Origin: Aliikangiella coralliicola | Lineage (GTDB): Bacteria; Pseudomonadota; Gammaproteobacteria; Enterobacterales; Kangiellaceae | Assembly (NCBI RefSeq): GCF_007004725.1 | Contig: NZ_ML660173.1 | Span: 1 to 64,000, forward strand | Reading direction: 5' to 3' | DNA length: 64,000 nucleotides | In this document: piece after piece, positions 35,973 to 44,173 of the stretch | Position numbering within the stretch: position 1 is the first letter of the stretch | How the letters are laid out: each line of letters opens with the position of its first letter | Made by a program: the position numbers and the translations under genes | Notes under the pieces: generated by a model | What the model was told of the DNA's origin: nothing | Database searches by the model: none | Seen by the model: only the letters and a program-made list of their open reading frames with translations

Positions 35973-36647
35973 ATGAATACTCGATATAAGTATCCGCGTA
36001 CGCCTCACTTGCCTTGGTCTCCGGGAGCAACAAAAGATGACACGCGTTGCGTTACCACTGACATTTTTGTTGATAAGAAAATTGTCATTACTGAGAAAAT
36101 GGATGGCGAAAATACAACGCTTTATAACGATCATACCCATGCTCGTTCAGTCGATAGTCGCCATCATTCGTCAAGAAACTGGATCAAGCGTCTTCATGCC
36201 GCTATAGCTCATGAAATACCTGGAAACTGGCGGATTTGCGGTGAGAATTTGTATGCGCAACATTCAATTGTTTATGAACAATTGAGTAGTTACTTTTACG
36301 GTTTCTCTATCTGGAATGAGGAGAACTTTTGCTTGAGCTGGACAGAAACCATGGAATGGTTTGAAGTGTTAGGTTTGACTGCGCCACCGGTGATTTATCG
36401 CGGTTTGTGGGATGAAAAACTGGTGCGCTCGATTAATGTCGATGTGAATTCCGTTGAGGGATATGTTGTCCGACTTGAAAATAAATTTCACTATGGTGAC
36501 TTTGACAAAAGTGTCGCTAAATGGGTTCGTGGTGGGCACGTACAAACCGATAAACATTGGATGTACTCAGAAATCAAGACTAACGGTCTGGCATGCCCGA
36601 GCAAGACTGACAAAATAGATAAGGAGAAAGCAGATGAGAGTAAATAA
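35973..36647 (+). CDS. RNA ligase 1 (Rnl2-like nucleotidyltransferase)
   Basis: This 224-residue ATP-dependent RNA ligase would use a covalent lysyl-AMP. Motif I is TEKMDGENTTLY with Lys42. Other visible motifs are RICGENLYAQHSI (motif III region), YFYGFSIWNEENF (IIIa), SVEGYVVRLEN (IV) and a Lys-containing C-terminal AKWVRGGHVQ (V). It is only the catalytic domain, shorter than phage Rnl2. AAGGAG precedes the ATG. It overlaps the HD-kinase gene by 14 bases, so the healing and sealing steps are co-translated. Confidence 0.9.
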   Translation: MNTRYKYPRTPHLPWSPGATKDDTRCVTTDIFVDKKIVITEKMDGENTTLYNDHTHARSVDSRHHSSRNWIKRLHAAIAHEIPGNWRICGENLYAQHSIVYEQLSSYFYGFSIWNEENFCLSWTETMEWFEVLGLTAPPVIYRGLWDEKLVRSINVDVNSVEGYVVRLENKFHYGDFDKSVAKWVRGGHVQTDKHWMYSEIKTNGLACPSKTDKIDKEKADESK

Positions 36648-37917
36648 AACTGCTGACTGGTTAGCTTCTCTGGCTCATGATGCAACGCCGGATATTAATG
36701 AGTGTATTGCATATTTAGGTAAATATATCGAGTGGCTCTATGACTTGAAAAATACACATCAGGATCCTGAGTGGCACGCTGAAGGAAATGTGCATATTCA
36801 TACCGGCATGGTGTTAGTAGAGTTATATAAAACTTTAGGCCGCGAAGCGTCCCACATTCAAGGTGTTAAGAGACAAGCGCTAATATTAGCTGCGCTGCTA
36901 CATGATATTGGAAAAACGGTTCGGACAAAAGAAGTCGAAATTAATGGTGTGGTTCGAATTGCTTGTCCTCAGCATGAAGCGATCGGACGATCTTATTTGG
37001 CTTTCAAGCTAATGGAGTTGGATCTTCCTTTTTATGCTATCTGGACTGTGCTAGGTCTTGTTGGTGAACACCATATGCCAAAACTATTGGTAGTGAAAAA
37101 CAAAACTAAAGGAGATTACCTCTCCCTTTCAAGGAGAGCTGATGTTGAGTTGCTTTACTGGTTAGAAGTCGCTGATATGAGAGGAAGGATATGCTCCGAT
37201 CTTTCGACTCAACTTGACTACCTCGATGAGTTTAGAATGTTTGCTGAAGAGTACGATGTATGGGGGAAAACTCACAATTTGAAAAGTGAACTGTTGAATT
37301 TATTCGCCAATGAAAACGAAAGTGAAAAGGCTTATATTTATTCACGGGCGCTCTATGAAATAGAGAAGGAGATTATTTCTTTGCCGGTTGAGGCGATGGC
37401 GAGATCATTTACACATAAGGCTAGGTACTCAAACTTAATTGTCTTATGCGGCCCAAGCGGTTCAGGGAAGTCGACTTGGGTTCAACGAAATTGCGAAGAC
37501 TTCACCTTAATTTCGTTAGATAAAATTCGCGAGGAGATAAATGGCTGTCGTGCTAACCAGAAAAGTAAAGGCCAGGTACTACAGTTGGCGAAGGAGAGAC
37601 TAAAAGCTTGTTTGAGAAATAAGCAAAATGTCGTTTGGGATGCAACTAACCTACGTTCTGATTTTCGTAAAATACTCTGTGATTTCGGTCGAGACTATAA
37701 CGCGTTAGTAACGCTGGTAGTGTTTTTACAACCGGAAGGTGAACTCTTTCGAAATAATGATAGTCGAGATTTTTCGGTTCCTGAAAAAGTACTAAAAAAA
37801 CAACTAATGGACTTTCAGTTTCCACTTGTAAATGAGGCTCATCAATTGTGTATCGTTGATGGCAAGGGAGCTATTTTACATCGTTCTGGTTATTTAGAAT
37901 TTGATAATGAAATATAG
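36634..37917 (+). CDS. HD phosphohydrolase - polynucleotide kinase fusion
   Basis: This is a two-domain RNA end-healing enzyme of 427 residues. The N-terminal HD domain (about 50-230) has VHIHTGMVL, LAALLHDIGK (His90, Asp91), CPQHEAIG and GEHHMPKL, giving a complete metal site. It may remove 2',3'-cyclic or 3' phosphates, which is inference. The C-terminal P-loop kinase (about 265-427) has LCGPSGSGKSTWVQ (272-279) and LISLDKIREEINGC, followed by VVWDATNLRSDFRK, as in T4 Pnkp-like RNA kinases that phosphorylate 5'-OH ends. Together with the two ligases it gives a full cut-heal-seal set. Confidence 0.88.
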   Translation: MRVNKTADWLASLAHDATPDINECIAYLGKYIEWLYDLKNTHQDPEWHAEGNVHIHTGMVLVELYKTLGREASHIQGVKRQALILAALLHDIGKTVRTKEVEINGVVRIACPQHEAIGRSYLAFKLMELDLPFYAIWTVLGLVGEHHMPKLLVVKNKTKGDYLSLSRRADVELLYWLEVADMRGRICSDLSTQLDYLDEFRMFAEEYDVWGKTHNLKSELLNLFANENESEKAYIYSRALYEIEKEIISLPVEAMARSFTHKARYSNLIVLCGPSGSGKSTWVQRNCEDFTLISLDKIREEINGCRANQKSKGQVLQLAKERLKACLRNKQNVVWDATNLRSDFRKILCDFGRDYNALVTLVVFLQPEGELFRNNDSRDFSVPEKVLKKQLMDFQFPLVNEAHQLCIVDGKGAILHRSGYLEFDNEI

Positions 37918-37927
37918 GAGTATGGAT

Positions 37928-38665
37928 ATGTTTATCAAGTGTCCTAAAACCCTACATATTGAAGAAGTAGTGAGTTCTGATATCTGTCTACTCAGTCTCG
38001 CAAGGGAAGCAAAAGCGGGTGATAAGTTACATATGATTGTTGAAGAGAAAATGGATGGGAGTCAGGTTGGAATCAGTTTTGGAAATAGCGGTGAGCTTAA
38101 GATTCAGTCTAGAGGGGCTTATGTTTCTTCCGAACCCGAGTTTTCATTATTAAAACAATGGGCTTGGCAACATTATGCCGCCTTGTTTAGTTGCCTGAGC
38201 AATCGTTATATTCTTTTTGGTGAATGGCTTTTCGCAAAACATACTATGTACTATGACTTACTCCCTGATTACTTCATGGAATTCGATATTTTTGATCGAA
38301 GGAAAGGTGTATTTTTGAGTACCAATTCTCGGCAGGAAATTCTAAAAGAAACTGAGTTTATCTCATCGGTTAGAGTGATTGGACGGTATTTGAAACCTAC
38401 TTTGAGAATGCTGAAAGACTTGATAGGAGCATCCGCTTTTATATCAGAGAGAAAAGTTAATCAACTTAAGGGATCTGAATTGAGAGAAACTGATATTACT
38501 GGTCTGATGGAGGGGCTGTATTTAAAAGTTGAGAACGACGCAGCTGTGCTCGGACGATATAAATTAATTCGACCAGAATTTATTGAGAAGATTGTTACGA
38601 GCGGAAGTCATTGGAAGAGCCGGGATGTAAAGGTTAATCAGCTAAAACCGGTTGAGAGTAATTAA
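37928..38665 (+). CDS. RNA ligase 2
   Basis: A second, clearly different RNA ligase of 246 residues. ATG 37928 has AGGAG seven bases upstream and lies after the kinase stop, so I prefer it to the in-frame ATG at 37901. Motif I is VEEKMDGSQVGISF (Lys41). LFGEWLFAKHTMYYDLLPDY, FMEFDIFDR, MEGLYLKVEN and GRYKLIRPEF cover the later motifs. Two ligases with different loops suggest two substrates or break types. Confidence 0.88.
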   Translation: MFIKCPKTLHIEEVVSSDICLLSLAREAKAGDKLHMIVEEKMDGSQVGISFGNSGELKIQSRGAYVSSEPEFSLLKQWAWQHYAALFSCLSNRYILFGEWLFAKHTMYYDLLPDYFMEFDIFDRRKGVFLSTNSRQEILKETEFISSVRVIGRYLKPTLRMLKDLIGASAFISERKVNQLKGSELRETDITGLMEGLYLKVENDAAVLGRYKLIRPEFIEKIVTSGSHWKSRDVKVNQLKPVESN

Positions 38666-38688
38666 ATCACTTTAAAACTAGAAATTTT

Positions 38689-41600
38689 ATGAAACCTGAA
38701 AACCTTAAAGCGATTAATAAATATAAAGGAGAAGCTCGAGTTAAAACATTGATTCGAGCGCATCTTTATTGGTTAAGTGGTTTTCCTTATTTAAGGGAGG
38801 GAAATGTTTATTGGTGTTGTCCATACTTGCCTGACTTAGACAAACAGAAAATCACTATTACTGCAAAGATGATCAGTAAAGCTCATCGCATTATCAACGA
38901 GTTGCGTCGAGATTATCCTGCTGCGCTTCCTCGTGTTATTGGAGACTCTACAGAGTGGGAAAGAAGATGTAAGACATATTTGGGTTTGACTAAGGCGCTT
39001 ATTGCTAATTCCGATAAGGCTGAAATCGAGTCACTTTTTGAACTTGATGATAGTTTTCATGCAAAGTTGAGCAAGCGTTTTAATCAAAATGTCTTGAATA
39101 GCGAATTAGGCAGGGCTGTATCATGGATGCACTTTATCAACCGCACTCCGTTGACAGCGTCATTAGAGTTTATTTTTGAACTTATCAATAATTTACCCAG
39201 CCAGCATAGGCCTGATATTGTGTTAGCCAGTAAGCTATGTCACATTTATGTCTTAGATGGAGCTAAGGCGCTGGCGTATCTCCGCCTTCACTTTAACCCT
39301 CATGGCGTTTCTACTGTGACCAAAGATGGTCCTGCTTACATTACGCCTTTCATTCAGTATCGATACAAACCTAAAAAGAAAAAACTCTTCAGTTTCCCAA
39401 TAAAACCTGAAGATAATACTTCTCAACTTATACTCAAAAGTGTTGATTGGTTATTAGCGCTAAATAGCAATAGAAGAAAGAGAGCTTTATTGCTATTTGA
39501 AAACATTGAACTTGATAAAACGATCAGTAAGTACCTGCTGTGGTGGCAGGGCGTCGACCAGTTAACTGGGAAAATTTCAAACCTTATCAATTATCCAAAT
39601 ATTAATAAGAGTGCTTTTCTAGCGGAACTACAAGATGCTTTGGAATCTTATCGAACGCGGTTTCCCGGTAGTTTCGATATATCGGGTATATTTTCAATTA
39701 TTCAGGAATTTAGCCAAAGTCCAGATATTAGTGGATCAATTAATCAGTTTTTTCGAAGCTACTCAAAGCTTGAAAAAAATAAGTATTTGAATGTCTTATT
39801 TTTATTTCATTTTAAACAGTGCTTCCGCGAAAGTGAAAAAAGCGAAAAGTACTTTTCGCACTATGTTAGTTGTTTGGCAAAATATCTTGATAGTGCGAAA
39901 AACACCGCTGCACTAGAACCTTGGAGCGATCTTGAAAGTAGTTATTGGTTGAGTAGTGAAAGCTATATCTTTGAAAACCTTAATATGTCGAATTTTAGTG
40001 ACTTCTTCGACCTCTTATTGCGCATTTATTTGAAAGATAGTGGAAAAGTTTCTAAAGACTGGATGCGAGGGATATCACTAATTGTTGCCGCAAATTTTTC
40101 AATTGATAAAGCTTATGAATTAACAACCTACTTGATTCAAGTCGAAAAAATTGATGAGGTCTCCAGGATAACGCTTAAGATTGCTAAAGAACAGAAGCTG
40201 AGTTTAGGTAAAGTTAGTAAGCTTATCGATATCTGGAATAAGCTTGATGAAGAATATACTGATGACGATACGCTTGAAGTGATTTATGAGACATTTATCA
40301 GTATCGGTGCCTCTGAACTATTTATTAATCTTGTTTTTTCAGAACATATTTCGCTATTGCGACGCTGTAGTAATCAGATAAGAATTATTAAAAAAATACA
40401 TGGTTTTACCCAGGTTCCTTGCTTCCCATTGGATCTGGCAGGGGATTTGACTCTAGATATTGAAGATTCATGGTTAAATCAATATCCAGAAGAGTTTCAT
40501 TCCAACCTTACTTTATTAAACCACTTATCTGGCTCCGCTGAAAAAAAAGCCAGAAAAATATTTTTATCAACCTGGTGGCCAAGGGAATTTATTAAGTCTG
40601 AGTTGAAGAAGTTAAAGTCCCACTCTCAAAGCTACAGTCAACATGCAAATTCGACTATTCAAAATCGAATTCTCAGTCTCGAAAATAAACTAAAAAGCCA
40701 CAAAACTGCCAGTTGTGCCATGAAAGAGAAAATTCAAGGAAAGCTGATAGAGCGAATTAAAAAAGAGCAGTTTAGAAGTTGGCGAAGTGAACTCGATCAT
40801 CAATTTAAGATTAGTTGGAATAAGTTTTTAGACGCCGACAACGAACAATTGCCAGATTGGTTGTTCTGCGAAGAAATGATTCATTACCTTTTACCAATAA
40901 TGGATTTTAATGCTGGCTCTAAAACCTTGGCGAAATACGTTATCAAGCACCGAGCAACAACCACTGACTGGCAATTCACAACCCATCCAAAAAACGAGAC
41001 ATTTTTACGCAATCTTGAACAAGAGGGATTTAACCGTGGTGCTTGGCTCTGCGGAATAGGACCTAAAAATTACCAGTCTAAATCATCAAATCAGATTTGT
41101 ATTGACGTCGTTGAGGATCCCTTGGAAATCTTGAATATGGGCGGTCATTTTAAGACGTGTTTAAGCCCGGGAAGTTTCAACTACTTTTCCGTATTTGCGA
41201 ATATTGCCGATATAAACAAAAGGGTAATATACGGAAAGAATACCGACGGAAAAGTTATCGGTCGAGTATTAGTTGGATTATTACCGTCGGGTGGTATGAC
41301 GGTGTTTAATATTTATTGTCATCATTCTGATGATGAGTTTCATACAAAAGTGATGGAATATATTCAATCATGGGCTGAGTTTGCGGGCTTTACGCTAACC
41401 GATCAAGGATATATTCCTAAGCTCGTAGCGGCCGAGTGGTATGATGACGGTGCGATTGATGTCGGTAACAATATCAAATGTTTGAAAGATGGTTCTGAAT
41501 TTCGGAGGCAACTTGCCCAAATGAACGAGAGTACATTTGAAAATGAGTTAACAGAGGCGCTAAGCCCGCTTCCAATTAATGAGTTAACTTACCCATTGAT

Positions 41601-42018
41601 AATTAACCTGCCAGAAGTTAAAAAATGTCCCCAGCTGATTCCTGCGTTGATCAAGATTGCGAGAAAAATAACTCGGCTAAGCGAGCATGACAAAATCAAG
41701 CTATTTTATATGGCAGATGACAACAATGCAGGTGAACAATTTTATCAGGCTTTTCGCCGAGATTTAATGTGCGGTTTAATGGCGTCGATTCGTCGAGAAA
41801 AATGGTTTAACCCTGAACTTGGGTATCGTGTCGCTTCTTATAATCCTTCAGATGCTTTAAAAGTGGTTAAGAAGCTTGGAAATACCTGGACAGGTAACTG
41901 GCGAAACAACTTATATCCGGCGACAGCAAGGGTGGCCGTTAAGTCACTCAATAAGCTTGGTAGAGAACATCAGGCGAGGCAAATTGCAGAGCAGTACAAA
42001 ATTGAAAATTGTTCTTAA
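38689..42018 (+). CDS. Unrecognised 1109-residue protein of the repair operon
   Basis: I do not recognise this protein. It starts 23 bases after ligase 2 and is mostly helical for about 750 residues, with no signal peptide or membrane segment. A more conserved-looking block lies near residues 800-930: CIDVVEDPLEILNMGGHFKT, CLSPGSFNYFSVFANIADIN, KRVIYGKNTDGKVIGRVLVG and GGMTVFNIYCHH. It has a reactive-looking Cys in a TCLSPGS context and an alternating-strand pattern reminiscent of PcfJ-like or thiol-hydrolase folds; this is only an impression. The C-terminal 170 residues are again helical. It is probably a scaffold or an additional effector of the RNA system. Confidence 0.6.
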   Translation: MKPENLKAINKYKGEARVKTLIRAHLYWLSGFPYLREGNVYWCCPYLPDLDKQKITITAKMISKAHRIINELRRDYPAALPRVIGDSTEWERRCKTYLGLTKALIANSDKAEIESLFELDDSFHAKLSKRFNQNVLNSELGRAVSWMHFINRTPLTASLEFIFELINNLPSQHRPDIVLASKLCHIYVLDGAKALAYLRLHFNPHGVSTVTKDGPAYITPFIQYRYKPKKKKLFSFPIKPEDNTSQLILKSVDWLLALNSNRRKRALLLFENIELDKTISKYLLWWQGVDQLTGKISNLINYPNINKSAFLAELQDALESYRTRFPGSFDISGIFSIIQEFSQSPDISGSINQFFRSYSKLEKNKYLNVLFLFHFKQCFRESEKSEKYFSHYVSCLAKYLDSAKNTAALEPWSDLESSYWLSSESYIFENLNMSNFSDFFDLLLRIYLKDSGKVSKDWMRGISLIVAANFSIDKAYELTTYLIQVEKIDEVSRITLKIAKEQKLSLGKVSKLIDIWNKLDEEYTDDDTLEVIYETFISIGASELFINLVFSEHISLLRRCSNQIRIIKKIHGFTQVPCFPLDLAGDLTLDIEDSWLNQYPEEFHSNLTLLNHLSGSAEKKARKIFLSTWWPREFIKSELKKLKSHSQSYSQHANSTIQNRILSLENKLKSHKTASCAMKEKIQGKLIERIKKEQFRSWRSELDHQFKISWNKFLDADNEQLPDWLFCEEMIHYLLPIMDFNAGSKTLAKYVIKHRATTTDWQFTTHPKNETFLRNLEQEGFNRGAWLCGIGPKNYQSKSSNQICIDVVEDPLEILNMGGHFKTCLSPGSFNYFSVFANIADINKRVIYGKNTDGKVIGRVLVGLLPSGGMTVFNIYCHHSDDEFHTKVMEYIQSWAEFAGFTLTDQGYIPKLVAAEWYDDGAIDVGNNIKCLKDGSEFRRQLAQMNESTFENELTEALSPLPINELTYPLIINLPEVKKCPQLIPALIKIARKITRLSEHDKIKLFYMADDNNAGEQFYQAFRRDLMCGLMASIRREKWFNPELGYRVASYNPSDALKVVKKLGNTWTGNWRNNLYPATARVAVKSLNKLGREHQARQIAEQYKIENCS

Positions 42019-42472
42019 TCTGAAGAATTTTGTGATGTCAGACGTGAAAATATGGTTAATAAGCAACCAATAATGTATGATTAACCAGCTCGACTGTATT
42101 GGATAGGGAAGAGGTCGTTTTTTGGGGAGCCTGGGAGATTGTTAGCCTGTTATCGCAGTGAAAAATGAGTTGAAACATAAATTTTTCACTCGCTAATCTG
42201 CTAAGCAGCAACTAGTTTGTTAGACAATAGTTAATTTGTTAGACAATAATTATAATTGCCTTAATACCCAACTCTGGGTTCGCAAGAATTAAAATTTCAA
42301 GTGTTCATACTCCTTTAGACCCATACACTGACTAGACCTGTATACCGACAAAAACCGTTAATGAAGATAACGCATATTTTACGTGCGCTCGTTTTTGAGT
42401 AAATTGTTTAGAAGAACTTATTTAGAAGAACTTATTGAGAAGAACCCATTTAGAAAGTATTTAGAGAAGAAA
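42019..42472. other. Intergenic region with hairpin and short repeats
   Basis: GTGAAAAAT (42158-42166) pairs with ATTTTTCAC (42181-42189). TTTGTTAGACAATA occurs twice (42216 and 42235). Three 14-base copies of TTTAGAAGAACTTA-type sequence lie at 42407-42448, just before the Hsp70 start. There is no recognisable sigma-54 site. The upstream frame extension of the Hsp70 gene is read through these repeats, which argues that it is not translated. Confidence 0.5.
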
Positions 42473-44173
42473 ATGACACATATAGGAATCGATTTAGGAA
42501 CAACCAATAGTCTAATTGCATACTGGGATGGAGAAAAACCTCAGTTAATTCCTAATGCGCTCGGCGATGTAATAACGCCGTCAGCGGTTAGCATTGATGA
42601 GGATGGCCAAATATTAATTGGGAAGACAGCACAAGAGAGAATGATCTCTCATCCAGAATCGAGCGTGGCTGGCTTCAAACGAAAAATGGGTACTAAGAGT
42701 CGGATTAAACTCGGCAAAAAGGAATTTACAGCTGAAGAGCTGTCATCGTTAGTGCTTCGTCAACTTAAACAAGACGCTGAGGCATTCTTAGGTGCGCCGG
42801 TAACTGAAGCGGTGATCAGTGTTCCTGCCTATTTTAATGATGCCCAGCGCAGGGCGACTAAAGTTGCTGGAGAGCTAGCTGGGTTGAAGGTAGAGAGGTT
42901 AATTAATGAACCAACTGCCGCTGCAGTTGCTTATGGGGTCCACGATCGTGAACAGGAAAGTCACTTTCTCGTTGTTGACCTTGGCGGCGGTACTTTTGAT
43001 GTATCGGTACTTGAACTTTTTGAAGGGGTTATGGAAGTTCATGCTTCGGCTGGAGATAACTTTCTGGGCGGAGATGACTTTACCAATGAGATAGCCAGTT
43101 CGTTTTTGAGAAAACACAATTTAAAGGCTAAACAGCTCGATAAAGCTTCGATTAATCAACTTAAAAAACTTGCTCAGAAAGCGAAGCATGCGTTGTCGAG
43201 CAATGATGAATACAACCTCAAAATCACCTTAAAGGGTCAAGATTATGAGCTGCTGTTAACCAGAGATAGTCTGGAGAAAATTCTGTCTGAACTTACCGGT
43301 CGCCTGAAAGCTCCGATAGAACGCGCTATCAGAGACAGTAATATCAGACCTGGCGAACTTGATGACGTTTTGTTGGTTGGCGGTGCTACTCGGATGCCGC
43401 TTATTCGCTCACTAATTGGTCGAATTTTCAGACGCCTTCCCGCCTGTACAATCGATCCGGATCAAGTTGTTGCTCTAGGTGCGGCCGTTCAAGCGGCACT
43501 AAAGTCACGTCACAAGGCATTAAAAGATATTGTTATGACTGACATCTGTCCATATACATTGGGAGTCGAAATTGCGCAGCAGGTATCAGCGAACCAACAT
43601 CAATCGGGATACTTTTTGCCGGTAATCGATAGAAATACCACTATTCCGGTCAGTAAAGTTCAAACTTTATGCACTATCGCCAATAATCAAAAGGTAATCG
43701 ATTGCTCTGTTTATCAGGGGGAAAGTCGGCTAGTTAAAAATAATATCAAGCTAGGAAACATTGAAGTGAAAGTTCCTAAAAATAAAGCTGGTGAAGAATC
43801 TGTCGATATTCGCTTTACCTATGATATTAACGGTATTTTAGAGGTCAGTGTTAAAGTGGTTTCTACTGGTGAAGTCAAACGAACTATTATCAAAAGCGAA
43901 GAGTGCAGTCTGAGTGAGAAAGAAATAGAAGAGAGTCTAAAAAAGCTAGAAAAGTTAAAGATTCACCCAAGAGACCAGGCCGAAAATCGACTGAGCTTGG
44001 CAAAAGCAGAAAGGCTTTTTGAGGAGTCTTTGGGTGATAAAAGAGATTATGTTGCTTCACTGATTGCACAATTTGAAGCGACGCTAAATTCTCAGGATTT
44101 AGCGAAAATCTCCTCGCACAAAGCTGAGTTCGACGAGGAGATTAGCGCACTTGAAGAGGATGTCTTCGCATGA
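42473..44173 (+). CDS. hscC: Hsp70-family chaperone (HscC-like)
   Basis: A 567-residue DnaK relative. The frame opens at 42383, but MTHIGIDLGTTNSLIAYWDG at ATG 42473 is the expected N-terminus. The ATPase signatures are present: GIDLGTTNS, VVDLGGGTFDVS, VLLVGGATRMPLI and INEPTAAAVAYG. The substrate-binding part is shorter than in DnaK and lacks the long disordered lid, as in HscC. Its stop overlaps the J-like gene by four bases. The two probably remodel a protein or RNP from the neighbouring operon; that link is inferred from position. Confidence 0.9.
   Translation: MTHIGIDLGTTNSLIAYWDGEKPQLIPNALGDVITPSAVSIDEDGQILIGKTAQERMISHPESSVAGFKRKMGTKSRIKLGKKEFTAEELSSLVLRQLKQDAEAFLGAPVTEAVISVPAYFNDAQRRATKVAGELAGLKVERLINEPTAAAVAYGVHDREQESHFLVVDLGGGTFDVSVLELFEGVMEVHASAGDNFLGGDDFTNEIASSFLRKHNLKAKQLDKASINQLKKLAQKAKHALSSNDEYNLKITLKGQDYELLLTRDSLEKILSELTGRLKAPIERAIRDSNIRPGELDDVLLVGGATRMPLIRSLIGRIFRRLPACTIDPDQVVALGAAVQAALKSRHKALKDIVMTDICPYTLGVEIAQQVSANQHQSGYFLPVIDRNTTIPVSKVQTLCTIANNQKVIDCSVYQGESRLVKNNIKLGNIEVKVPKNKAGEESVDIRFTYDINGILEVSVKVVSTGEVKRTIIKSEECSLSEKEIEESLKKLEKLKIHPRDQAENRLSLAKAERLFEESLGDKRDYVASLIAQFEATLNSQDLAKISSHKAEFDEEISALEEDVFA

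Noticed and set aside
42158-42189. Terminator after the 1109-residue gene
   Set aside because: The stem is A/T only and lacks a downstream T-run, so I list it only as a hairpin.
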